Of a stretch of DNA of 25,901 nucleotides, positions 1 through 9,723 are shown one piece after another. The stretch's first letter is position 1. Each line of letters begins with the position of its first letter. Below the pieces are notes generated by a model that saw only the letters and a list, made by a program, of their open reading frames with translations, was not told the origin of the DNA and made no database searches. The position numbers and the translations under genes are program-made. Origin of the DNA: Hymenopellis radicata (Eukaryota; Basidiomycota; Agaricomycetes; Agaricales; Physalacriaceae); contig JADNRX010000713.1 in the NCBI GenBank assembly GCA_015501595.1, forward strand, positions 1 to 25,901. Reading direction: 5' to 3'.

Positions 1-162
1 GTAGGAGCAATACTGGATGCCCATGCAAACACTACGGAAGCAGCAGCCCCAAAGTTGATAGATGTCGTTGAACACGCCACGCGTGAAAAGGATGGGGGAG
101 AATCTCGATGGAGCGAAGATTACCTGGTGAGAATATTCAATTGCAGTCCGTCCTGTATCTAG
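1..162 (+). CDS. 3' end of an unidentified gene (partial)
   Basis: The frame starting at base 1 is open from the window edge to a TAG at 160-162. It gives about 53 residues, with a helical Ala/Glu-rich stretch (VGAILDAHANTTEAAAP) and a charged stretch ending WSEDYL. A good donor-like GTGAGAAT lies at about 127, directly after SEDYL. The last coding exon may therefore end there, with the remaining codons intronic. I do not recognise the family. The gene would converge on the minus-strand alpha-glucosidase relic that starts about 75 bp downstream. Nothing upstream is visible, so start, length and function cannot be given. Confidence 0.35.
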   Translation, partial: VGAILDAHANTTEAAAPKLIDVVEHATREKDGGESRWSEDYLVRIFNCSPSCI

Positions 163-235
163 TATGCCGAAATGAAACCAGAGATTCTCGTCAGTATTGG
201 GACGTCTACTAAGTAGGTAGTTAGTCTATTTAAAT

Positions 236-600
236 TCAATGCGCCACATACAGCCGCCCCGCATTCAAGTCCTCGACGGCATAGTTGCCCAACACAAACT
301 GCCACTTTCCACCCTTCGCCTCGCTGTTACTGAAATGTAACAACACCAGTGCCTGCAAATCATCATTCGTCCTCTCATATGCCAACACCTGTGCATGATC
401 TGGGAGGACGACTGACGAGCTCAAATTCGCCCACAATCTAAAATCACACGATTCAGTTTTTTTCGCTCAGGTGATGACGACCGACGTACAAGTAATGGGT
501 ACTGCTTCCTCGTGACTAACGTGAACGCTGTCTTCATCCTTGAGCTGCGTTTCGGCATTCCAGGATTTGTAGACGTAGTTCGCCTTACCTACTCTACTGT
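236..600 (-). pseudogene. GH13 alpha-glucosidase (maltase) C-terminal relic
   Basis: The minus-strand frame 436-236 encodes about 66 residues matching the beta-sandwich C-terminal domain of fungal GH13 alpha-glucosidases: QVLAYERTNDDLQALVLLHF, then FVLGNY and a terminal RLYVAH. A splice acceptor TTTTAG sits just upstream (438-443). Further upstream, 588-485 carries YKSWNAETQLKDEDSV and, in another frame, RKQYPLL. These correspond to the 'NDDY..WNAE.Q..D..SV' and 'RK..PLL' stretches that precede the domain in the family. The change of frame between those two pieces, and the lack of any catalytic-barrel sequence upstream, show a decayed fragment. Intact members run to roughly 550-600 aa and hydrolyse terminal alpha-1,4-glucosidic bonds; this piece lacks the catalytic domain. 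Confidence 0.6.
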
Positions 601-719
601 AAACCTGTGAAACGGACTGGTTAGTATAGTAGCGTGGGTTGTAGAAAGTAGCTTACATTTTGTCTTACATCTTTCAATAAACTGGTTTCCTTCAAAAACT
701 GTTAGTGCCATTTAGATAG

Positions 720-757
720 AGGTAACAAAAAAGTGTTAAGGTAACAAAAAAGTGTTA
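720..757. repeat. Two perfect 19-bp tandem units
   Basis: The unit AGGTAACAAAAAAGTGTTA occurs twice head to tail (720-738 and 739-757) without mismatch. Each unit holds an imperfect inverted pair (GGTAAC and GTGTTA/GTTACC) around an A-run. It lies in noncoding DNA between two gene relics. Confidence 0.85.
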
Positions 758-1684
758 CCTCCTAAGTAATCAATTCAACTTGTCCTAAAGTTGTCGTGCT
801 GTCAGATCGGTCAGATTCAGTTCATGAAAGACCAGTCGGATTACTTGCCATTCGAACGCAGACGCTGTCGCGCTCTACAACCCAATTCTTGTTAGTAACA
901 GATCTAATGTCATAACGAGGGCTTACCTCCAAGAGTCGACGGGTTCTACAGAATCTGTAGTCCAAAAACAGACCGAACAATCAAGTCCGCGCACCGCTTA
1001 CCCAACCAAACAAGCCTGAAAAGTTCACAGTCAGAAACGAACAGACATGGTGCCAAGACTTACCGTGGTGTCGGCCTCGACTCAATTTCAGCCAAAGAGA
1101 CATGCAGACATTGTTGACGAAAGAGCCTGTGATGAACGTGGTCAATCAGATAGCGCGATGCCCGGCAAACAGAAGACTTACTCGAGAGGACAAGATCATC
1201 TCGATTGCACCCGACGCCGCGTTCGACTTGAAAACACGTCAGTCAACGATCCGAACAAGAAGAACGCCGACGTACTAGTGAGCCCGCTGATGACCATCAA
1301 AACCTGGTAACATTTCAGTCAATGCTAATCAAGAACACAAGTGAGAGGACTCGACTTGCCCGTTGTTCAAGTCAAAGGCAGCGTCGAAGAAGATCTTCGT
1401 CTTTGCCTTGCCTTGATGTGAGGGCCAAGTGAGGCCGACGTCTGTCCGCATCGGTGAAGGAGCAAGACGACAAACAGAACGTACGGTACCCCACCGAGAT
1501 GTCCAAGTAGACAGTTGAAGGTCGATGCTGAAACAAGTTAGTGATTGATACTAAACAGTGAAGGAAAGCGTAGCGACTCGTACCAAGAGACGCGGTTGAC
1601 GAGGATAAGCCCGAGGGATGTCTTGATGCTTGAAGACAAGTTAGTTAGTAGTCTGAACAAGGAAACCAACACGCGTACTTACTA
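758..1684. other. Decayed, mostly unassignable DNA with intron-like signals on the minus strand
   Basis: No convincing ORF is present. The minus strand shows several donor/acceptor-like pairs, for example GTAAGTCTTGG near 1063 followed by TTTTCAG near 1021. It also shows a segment at about 1525-1490 reading STVYLDISVGYR, which could be a worn copy of the downstream part of the TcdA/TCD gene. A CTACAGA-A-TCTGTAG palindrome sits at 946-960. The best reading is heavily eroded continuation of the minus-strand relics on either side. Confidence 0.3.
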
Positions 1685-2301
1685 GTCCACGATCAAGACC
1701 TTGAGTCCATGACAGTTAAGGAACACAAGGAGGCGAACAACCTGCCCATAAAGTGTGATGAGTCAAAGGCAGCGTTGATGAGCATCTTCGTCAATGAGGA
1801 CAGAGTGACATAGTCAAAGTCTACCAAGCGAATCTTGGAGACACCCCTGCAAGCCAGGACAGTCAGTATAATATTCTGGGTCTCTACAGGCTACGGGGCC
1901 CCCACTCACGATTGCACGAGCATCACTGCTGCCCAGCTGCCTACTCCGCCGCATCCGATGACCGCTACGCTCCCTGCGCGAAGTTTCTCCATGCCGTCAT
2001 CACCAAAAAATGCGTAATTGCGGGCCAGCTGCTCCCAAATGAAATTCTCGTCAAACACCGTCACCTTGGGCTTGAGTGCAATCTCTTCGGGCTCCCTGTC
2101 CTCGCTTAGCTATTTTTGAAAGTTGAGATTGGAGCCCTTGTTCGCAATCGACTTGATGATTTTATCGTTCAAGTTCCGTCGCCGTGTCCGCTTGGAGTTG
2201 TCGTAGGCAGAAAGAACAGTTCCGGTCGCTACCGACACTGTTATGGCCGTCGCGACAAGCTGCGTCCGATGCGAGTGCAAGTCAATACTCGCCCAGCTCA
2301 T
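1685..2301 (-). pseudogene. tRNA threonylcarbamoyladenosine dehydratase (TcdA/TCD, ThiF/E1-like) N-terminal relic
   Basis: A start ATG at 2301 opens MSWASIDLHSHRTQLVATAI, a membrane-anchor-like N-terminus as in fungal TCD proteins. The same frame continues past an in-frame TAG (2110-2112) into WEQLARNYAFFGDDGMEKL and the nucleotide-binding E1 motif VAVIGCGGVGSWAAVMLVQS. A well-formed 63-bp intron (1909-1847, GTGAGT..TTGCAG) joins this to GVSKIRLVDFDYVTLSSL, the next E1 block. At SSLN-RHA the frame is lost by about 1 nt. Only a scrap resembling HGLKVLIVD (about 1710-1685) follows. Intact enzymes cyclise t6A at position 37 of ANN-decoding tRNAs and are mitochondrial outer-membrane proteins in yeast. 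The stop, the frame loss and the missing C-terminal half indicate a dead copy. Confidence 0.75.
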
Positions 2302-2590
2302 GGCAGCGCGTGGTGGAGGCAACAAGTCAAGCGAATATTCGGGTTAGGGTCTCAGAGGACCGTCGTATCCTTTACTCGCCATTTGGTTGTTCATCTCCGA
2401 ATGCCATTCACCGCAACTCTACCCCCATCTCGTATTGATTTCGTCGCCGGTATGTGGAATGCTCTCTTGAGCATTCCGCGCCGCGCTGATATCTGAACCG
2501 ACTCTCCACCAAGGAGGATGCGCTCAGGATTTCTTAGCGGTTGTACGCGTGTAGAGGGCAGCCGTCGAACCAACATTACTATATGCAAGT
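2302..2590. other. Noncoding gap, possible 5' region of the TcdA/TCD relic
   Basis: No supported gene. Short ORFs on both strands overlap one another and show no family signature. A single GGGTTAGGG occurs at 2340-2348. The minus-strand promoter of the TcdA/TCD relic would lie in this interval. Confidence 0.4.
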
Positions 2591-3467
2591 CTATATTAAA
2601 TTATACAACTCTTCACAACTAATTGATAATGGCGCTGGATAGTTTTCTGCCTCATCTGCGTTAGCCTCTGCCAACATTGCCTCGATAATTGCATGCAACC
2701 CTCCCTTCAGCAGCAAGTTCTTCCATCGAATCACCTTACACAACAAATGCTCAATGAAAATAGCACCAAATCCCAGTATCTCCTTGTCGTCGTCTGTCAA
2801 ATACTTATCTAGGAAGTGATAGACACATTTAAACGTGCGTAGAACACTCTCCTTGTCTATTTATAAAAGTTAGCTCAAAGATCAACCCAAATTCAAGCAT
2901 CGTACCCGCGTGTTGAACGTCAAACCCTAGCACCACCAAGCCATTTAAGGCGCCCTTCTTGTTGTTAAAGGTCATATGCTGACATAAACCAGCAATAGCC
3001 ATGAAGTTGGCAAACTGCATCCGAGTAATACTCTTTTTGCCGAATCCCGCTATTTTGAGACCATCAATAAGTTTGAGGACGGCTTTGTATGACGGCAGCT
3101 GTTCGGATGGGATGAAAGCTGGATCACGATCAAACCAATCACCCCAGTAGGTTTTCCACGCCTGGAGAACCTCCTGTTGAAAGAGCGGCTCGAAGCGTTG
3201 TGGCAGCGTCCGAGTTTTTCTCTCCCCAATCTTTTCGCGTATATCGAAATGCCAGCAATATTGGCCCCAGCAATTAGCGTCGGTATAGCGGATTTTGTGA
3301 CGGACCATTGCCGAATCATAGTCCTTCTTGGCTTGACTGAAGATGGTCATGCACTGTTCCCACCCCGTAAACCACTGGTGAAGTCGCTGTTGCATAAAGG
3401 TGCACGTACGATAATCGATGTAAATGCGGATTCCAAGGGTAGGGAGCATTTTCAGAGGCCTCTGCAT
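2591..3467 (-). CDS. Two-exon gene of unknown function, probably 5'-truncated
   Basis: Exon 1 runs 3467-2906 and exon 2 runs 2856-2591. The 49-bp intron 2905-2857 has a GTACGATG donor, a GAGCTAAC branch site and an ATAG acceptor. Splicing gives 828 nt, an exact multiple of three (275 aa). It joins VVLGFDVQHA to DKESVLRTFKCVYHFLDKYL, removing a frame clash. The protein is rich in aromatic residues and looks globular (WFTGWEQCMTIFSQAKKDYD, QAWKTYWGDWFDRDPAF); no signal peptide or membrane segment is seen. I do not recognise the family. In-frame stops lie just upstream of the first ATG (MQRPLKMLPTLG), and repeat DNA begins within about 100 bp. The original N-terminus may therefore have been lost to an insertion. 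Whether this is a live gene is uncertain. Confidence 0.55.
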
Positions 3468-3557
3468 GCTCCACACCTCTCCATACCCCTATACCTAACT
3501 CCCTGCTCCAGGGAGTCCACTCAGTTGGCTTAACCGAGTCAAACCGAGTCAAATCAT

Positions 3558-3592
3558 CATTTAGTCAAAAATCTGCATTGTTTGACTAAATG
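3558..3592. repeat. Perfect 12-bp hairpin
   Basis: CATTTAGTCAAA (3558-3569) and TTTGACTAAATG (3581-3592) are exact reverse complements around an 11-nt loop. Short AGTCAAA-type motifs also recur at 3536-3551 (CCGAGTCAAACCGAGTCAAA). The hairpin sits between the unknown gene at 2591-3467 and the 453-bp repeat. It may mark the end of an inserted element; it is not preceded by a coding gene that it could terminate. Confidence 0.7.
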
Positions 3593-3787
3593 CTGACTCT
3601 CTGCTACTACTACTGCAGCTACTCCATCCTCTGAGCTCTTCTTAGACTTGTCTAGCCTGTGTCTGGTGTTGTAGTAACAACAGAGGCCACTCACAGGGCG
3701 CCCTAGAAGGTTTAGGCAAAAGTTCCCACGCTCTGCCTTCTGCCTCTTACCATCACCTTCTCCCAGAGGCAAGCAGTTCGTGATCCC

Positions 3788-4240
3788 TCCAGTCCTCCTG
3801 CTCAGGACTGATGCCATACCCCTCTAGAGCACTGTCTGAAGCCGCCTAGCCAGCCCCAAAACCAGTCCAGACAGGCCCAAAGTGTCCAATTTGTGGGAAA
3901 TTCGCACTTTTGCTCTCCCAGGCAAGCAGCACTTGCTCTACCCAGTCCTCTTGCTCAGGACTGATGCATTGGCACCCTAGAAGTCTATTGGAACCATTTG
4001 CCACAGCCCCAGAGCCCTACAGCTCTTCCTGCTCCCTCTGCTTCCAGTATGTGCCAATGTCTCATATCCAGCTCTTCAGAGCTGATGCCTTTTGTGCCCA
4101 GATACCCATTCCTTTTGAAGGACTTCTTATCAAGGACACTTCTGTGGGCTATCTGGTCACAGGTGCGCTCTCTGCACTGTCTCACTCCCCTCCAGCTAAT
4201 CTGTGTTATCTGGTCACAGTTAGCTCCGCTTTTTTGCGTC
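3788..4240. repeat. 453-bp interspersed repeat, copy A
   Basis: This block is repeated at 23439-23891 with the same length and only five differences, all transitions (448/453 identical). The two copies are 19,651 bp apart in direct orientation. Inside, CCAGTCCTC(C/T)TGCTCAGGAC occurs twice about 150 bp apart and forms an AGTCCT/AGGACT hairpin. ATCTGGTCACAG also occurs twice. Here the block is not flanked by the 249-bp inverted repeats that surround copy B. The plus-strand ORF through it is shared only because the DNA is nearly identical, and it shows no protein signature. Confidence 0.9.
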
Positions 4241-4356
4241 CCCTCCCACCTCTCCCACTATAATTACAGTAACTACATTTCATGTATTATCTACCATGTA
4301 CTGTAAGGCACTTTACGATACGCTTAATTGATGAGGCCCTTGGGGTCCGATTTGGC
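4241..4356. other. Short spacer at the 3' side of the chromodomain gene
   Basis: AT-rich sequence with no ORF. On the minus strand it directly follows the TAG of the chromodomain gene and could hold its 3' untranslated region. It also includes the junction with repeat copy A. Confidence 0.3.
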
Positions 4357-7300
4357 CTAACTCCGTGTGATCTGAAAGCATAGGCCTTGTCCTGTTGTAA
4401 GGCGAAGAAGAATGTTGGATAAACCATAGGTCGAGGTGATGTGATGGGTAGGAATGGTTAGACTCTGCATAACGAGAGTCTGGAAGTGATTGGAATGTCG
4501 GATGGGAGAGAAATGATCGGGATTGAAGGAAGACATCTGTGAGCTTGTTTTGAGATTGCGACACTCGAGAATTCGACGCATAGGCTCGACGTAAAAGCGT
4601 GAAATGTTGCGCGCGTGAGCTAATACCTCTCGTAGCATGATGCTAATAAAACCGAGAGAAGGCTGTCCCTCAAAAGGACATAGTTCAGCCAAGATGGTTC
4701 CCTCTGCCACGGGAACACTAACAGGAACCTGAGGCTTCGACTTTCGCTTTCGCCTAAGAAGAGATCGTCGACCTTGCCTCATTGAAACTGAAGTCGTATG
4801 TTCGACAATATCCTGGGAAACTCTAGCAAGTCGTCGAGCGCTCTCCTGAAGCTCTGGGAGATGAGGCTGACTATAGACCCAGTCACGAAGAGGTTGGAGA
4901 TGGAAGTTGGAATCACTTTGTAGCTTATTAGCAATAGTAGATGGGCGACCCTGGCGCAGCAACATCCATGGCGCTTTGAAAACATCTCCAAATGCAGGAT
5001 GACAAAGAATACTGTCGTCATCGAAGCAGTCCACTAAGACATCGACAACTGCGCCACGGATAATGCACTTGTCGCTATTCATCTCCTCCAGTGGCTGCAT
5101 CATATCCTCGATGAAATGACGAGAGAAGAAGTCGAATATGGCCTGATGAAGTAGATTGAGAGCCTGGTGAGATGACGTTATGTAAGAGTAAGTTGGCAGA
5201 ATGAAAGTCAGCGACTCTGTTTTCGCAGGAAAAAGAGGCTGAATGACAGAGAGATCAAGACAGATCTCGAGGATCTCTGAAGGAAGGTTCTTCATTAGCT
5301 TCCGTCGCCCTTTACCACTGTTGGCCTGATCAAAAGCGTGTATGAGCCTGTGCCACCCCGTCATAATAGCCTCGATAATGGGAGAAAAGGAAGGGAAGTC
5401 TTGTGAGAGTGTATGTTGATCGTAGGACTGCAGGAGAGATGATACAAGATGAGGGCCATATTCGATGTACCAGTTGTAGACAAACAGGTATGCACGAGCA
5501 TGAACCTGATTGAGAATGCAGGTTTGAGCTCTATGTTGAAGCGAAAGCTGATGGCCTTGTGTCAAGGTCTGTCCTGCAAGTTGAAGAGCAGGGAGAATAT
5601 ATGACCCAAGCTCTTTAGAGAAATCCTCGCTCGTTTCCAAGCGAAGGCTAATCTGCTGAAGCCCTGCGCTTGACTTAACAAGTGACATCAATGCCTGAGG
5701 TAGAACGGTAGGCGTCTTTGGATGCTGTAAGGTCTTGTAGAACTGTTCAAGCAAGACAATATCCTCGTCCATGCTTTGCTGCGTAAAGACACGGGAAAGA
5801 GCAATGCCAGTCACAGAGTTGGGGGCAAAGTGATCAAGTGATATAGGAACTTCGAGCAGATGTATGTTTGCAGCTCTTATCCAATAAGGCGAGATCAAGT
5901 CCTTTGTACTTTAAAAAGTATTAGTAAACTCATAGCAAATTAGAGACAAACTGACTGTTCAAGCGTTGATTCATGCTGCCAAGTATCGTCATCCTGAGTA
6001 TAATTCGTCCAGCGAATACGAAAGTCGTAACCTGACTGTTGCTAACAGAAAACATCAGTGGATATTATTAAGTCGTTAAAAAAGAGACGTACCTCCTCTG
6101 CCGCTCTGTGAGCAACGATAAATGAAATCTCATAGTCTTGGACTATTAAATCCTCGCCATTGTCAACTTCTTCTTTTTCTTCCTCCCCATCTGCACCTTC
6201 TCCATGTTGGTTTCCATCTCCACGCTCGCTATGGGTGCACACTCGTCTTCTTGTCCATGATCCTCTTCAGCACCATGCTCGTCCAGAACAGGCTCTCTAT
6301 ATGCACGCTCGTCGCTCTCCATACGCGCACGCTCATCGCTCTCCATACGCGCACGCTCATCGCTCTCCATACGTGCAGGCTCATGGTCCTCTTCCGAAAT
6401 ACCAGCAAACTCCATAACTTCATCTGCTTCAACAGTCTGTGCAGAGACATTATCATGACGATCAATATCGATTGATTCATCGTCTTCTGAGTCGGGAAGG
6501 AAAAGTGGTTCTTCTATAGAGGGAAGGACAAGGCGTTGGCATGAAGATGGATGCTGGTCAGATGCATTATCGTCTTGGGCTGGGCGTTTCAACTCTGCAC
6601 GACGACGTGCAGGAAATAACTTAGGGAAGGTTTGAGTAGCAAAAAGCTGCTCCAACTCTGCTGATGTTGAAGGAAGGAGCTGCCGGATATCATCCAAGCT
6701 CACTGGTGCACTTTCCGTTGACTGTGTAAACACGTCTTTAGCGACTGCCTGCCCTTGACGATAAGCCTTCTTGGTCATACGAAGCAGATAATGACGTGAC
6801 TGAGCATCGTGTCGCTTCCACAGACCTCTCCAGAAAGCAAAGAATTCAGGGTCAAAGAAAGGATTGGGTGTATGATCGCCATCGGACAGTGTTACGCGTG
6901 GAAGAGGAAATTGATGTTGCTCCCATGTCGAGTGACCATCAGCACCAATAACTTGGCACGTTACGGTAGTCAAAAATGAGGGCACCTCTCCACAAAGCAA
7001 GCTGTGGTTCCACGACTCCATGAATCGCTCCCAGAATAGCTGAGTCGCCCGTGCACTGTCATCTCCAAGAGCAGGGACGCCATTGATAGTATAGAACTGG
7101 GTAAGGGCAGGGATCGCGGTGAAAACGCCATGCGTTGGATATAAAGCCATGGGTACTTGGCGCTGAGATAGTGCCTCCGTAGGATAGCCAACATAGATGA
7201 CACGGTTCACTTCGTCAATATCCATAGCATTGAGATCTTTGGCGAGTTGGGTAAGAAAGTCCTGGCGGGACTGAGCATCGCAGATGGGCGCGACACCAGA

Positions 7301-8539
7301 ATGGAGATCGTTGCCCTTGAACCATAGAAAGAGACGAACTTGGCCATCCTCAGTTACGGTGGTGCGAGCATATAAACCCCATCGTGCAAGAAGAAAGGCC
7401 CCAGGATCACTGCCTGATAGATGATTTAATATAATGTGATATGGAAAAATAATAATAGGTTTACCTGGCGGTAGACGAAGCTGCAAGACAAGGAAGGTCC
7501 ATCGAGCAGGATCATCCTTGACATCCACATGAAAACTTCCTTGCAGAAGACCAATAAAGCTTCGCAAGTCACTGCCTTGCCATGACGAGGAGACATTCAT
7601 CTGGACCCCAGTCAATCCAGTGTGATTAACGCCGCCGAACGAGAACACGTTCATGTCAAATGCGCAAAAAGTGATGATGTCGAACTCCTCTTTTGACAGG
7701 GAAAGGGGACCCATAAGCATGTACAGGTTGCGAAGAATTTCCAGAACACGCAGGCGATGGCGGATAGCCTCTGCGCTGTCAGCCTGCATCGCAGGAATAC
7801 CATGGCCAATGCCATTCCCTTCAAGACAAGTCGACACATGACTAGACGAACCATCATACGGACAATCAGCTGATGGTTTACTTGAACGCATATTGCGCAC
7901 GATTCCGTTAAGTCGATAGATCGGCTTCCCCGTCTCTGACCAATGCCACGTGATATCCCATAGCTCGTCGGACAGCGCCTTGATCTGGTCATACTCAGGA
8001 TAAGGCCGCAAACTCTCCAGGTCAAAGAGCGTGGCCACAGTGATAGAGGTAGAGCGGTTGCCGTTAAGATTGGCGCAAACCGGGACTCCCATTGGTAAGG
8101 GCGTCATGCTCTCTATGGGGTGCATGATGTACGCCTGCCGGACCTCATCATAGCCTCCCGGGGAAGTACCAGGAGGAGCCTGAATTTTGGAGAGGTAGTC
8201 AATGTCGTCGTCTGGGTTTACCGAAGGCGTAAAGTCAAACGAATAGGAAGGTCCGCCGCGATAGCGCAAGTCGTCCCGGGATAGACAGAGGGTGACACCC
8301 TTCGGGTATGTGAATGGTTTCGACGCGGGAGTGAGGATGGGATTGGGCTTGATGAATTCAGGCAAGCCAGATAGGGAAAATAGTGGAATGACTCTTTTAG
8401 CGTGATGTGTGTATTTTGTGGGCACAGGCTCTGTCAACGGCGTAATAAAATCTGTTGGAAGACCCCATTGCTGCGGGGCTAGTATAATTAGTATTAATTG
8501 ACAGAGAACAATTCAAAAAAAGAACGTACTTTGAGCCAT
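4357..8539 (-). CDS. Large chromodomain protein of unknown function (about 1325 aa, five exons)
   Basis: Exons are 8539-8530, 8478-6241, 6190-6093, 6035-5956 and 5908-4357. Together they make 3978 nt, divisible by three, and each join keeps phase. Introns of 51, 50, 57 and 47 bp have GT..AG ends, two with TACTAAT branch sites. The protein starts MAQTPQQWGLPTDF. A long globular N-terminal region (to about residue 620) has no recognised domain. It is followed by an acidic linker (PDSEDDESIDIDRHD), three ARMESDER repeats (about 704-728) and a chromodomain at about 766-810. The chromodomain reads DYEISFIVAHR..SGYDFRIRWTNYTQDDDTW, with candidate methyl-lysine cage aromatics Y769, W791 and Y794. 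The about 515-aa C-terminal part is helical, with a basic patch (RRSLLRRKRKSK). Chromodomains bind methylated histone tails, so a nuclear role is likely. The gene sits in repeat-rich DNA and could belong to a mobile element or to a silencing system. The 50-bp third-exon boundary is the weakest join. Confidence 0.75.
6306..6377. repeat. Three 24-bp in-frame tandem units
   Basis: Units at 6306-6329, 6330-6353 and 6354-6377 differ by one or two bases. On the minus strand they encode ARMESDER three times within the linker before the chromodomain. As an in-frame octapeptide repeat, the copy number can vary without breaking the gene. Confidence 0.9.
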
Positions 8540-9723
8540 GACTGAGGCCTAACCAGGGTGTGCCTGGATAAACCCCTGTCAAAACGCGTGACCTCTTGAC
8601 AGTGGCGTATCCAATTAAGCCCTAACCCTAAGGCAGTGCTTCTGGATCCCCGCCAAAAAAGTGCAGCCAAGAATGAGTCTAACAGTAGAGGACTTGGGTA
8701 GTAGTGAAAAATGGTGTGGAAGTAGAAGGTCCAAGGGTAGAAGCAGTCGGTGGCGGCACAGAGGGGTGCAAGAAATAATCGCTCGCGACGGCAGTGAACT
8801 GCTTTGGTACTAGCGTAGGCTTTCCCTTGAGACCCCCCGGGTAAGTTAGGCTTACAGGCGGTCTGAGGGCGTAAACGAAACGGGCTCACCTCTTTATACA
8901 AACGCAGTCGCGTTCAAGGAGAATCAGTATGTTTTCCATTGTTGTGCTGGACCAGACTTTACCTCTTTGGGTGTGATCTTGACCTTCGATACTCATGTCG
9001 GCACAACCACTAGGTCGTTGCTGGTGTCTGCTTGGCCATCGCTCTCAGATTATCTCCCCCTCGTCGATGACAATGTGCCGCGGGAAGGGAAAAATCGGTC
9101 CTGCAAAGTCTTGAAGTGTGGGTCTTCGCTCTGTTCTGCTCATTGCCTGATGCTTGGTTCAGATCTCCCTGTGCGCACCCGTGTGCAACACTTGTATGGC
9201 CACTCTCCGATATGAGGACATATAACGCTCAAGACTGCAGAACTTAGAAGGGCCGGGCAACCACAACCCGACACTCGCGCATTTTCATCGCACTCCTCAG
9301 TACCACCGTGTTCACCACGCCAGCCACGGCTTGTGCGCCCAACACCGTCCTCGTTCTCAAGTCCTACAACGACCTCCGCTCTCAAGTCCTACAATGACCT
9401 CGACCTGAATCGAAGTGCACGGACTGGACGCCAACGATCCTGCCCACCACAAACGCTCCATCGTGCCAATGGCGTCTTGAAGGCACTCAAGGATCGCTCT
9501 ACGCTCTTTTCTCGCGGCGTACTGGAGTTTATACCAATGGTGTGTCAACTTTTTCTATCTTTGATTCTTCTTGAATTCTCTCGCTGTCGTGCTCGTCGTT
9601 GTGTGTCCCGTCGTTGACTATATGCACGATAGACTGACCTAGCAGTATTGGTATTCCATCCATATGTGTGCGTCGCGCTGCCGCAGACCTCGAGATAGAT
9701 GAACCCTGCCTGACCGGGTAACC
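8540..9723. other. Intergenic region with telobox-like motif; no supported gene
   Basis: The first about 400 bp should hold the minus-strand promoter of the chromodomain gene. At 8620-8631 there are two telomere-type repeats (TTAGGGTTAGGG on the minus strand), 81-92 bp upstream of the ATG. A 22-bp unit of the form TCTCAAGTCCTACAAYGACC is repeated near 9355-9400. The minus strand around 9105-9035 reads LQDFAGPIFPFPRHIVIDEG in one open stretch, possibly a protein relic, but I cannot assign it. Other ORFs overlap antisense and show no family features. Confidence 0.35.

Noticed and set aside
2340..2348. Telomere-like GGGTTAGGG
   Set aside because: A single occurrence with no array; expected by chance.
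3910..4263. 117-codon ORF also found in the second copy at 23561-24109
   Set aside because: The shared frame follows from 98.9% DNA identity; the product (CSTQSSCSGL.. type) is low-information and diverges where the repeat ends.
8494..8901. 135-codon minus-strand ORF upstream of the chromodomain gene
   Set aside because: It overlaps exon 1 and intron 1 in another frame and has no coding character; it is promoter and leader DNA.
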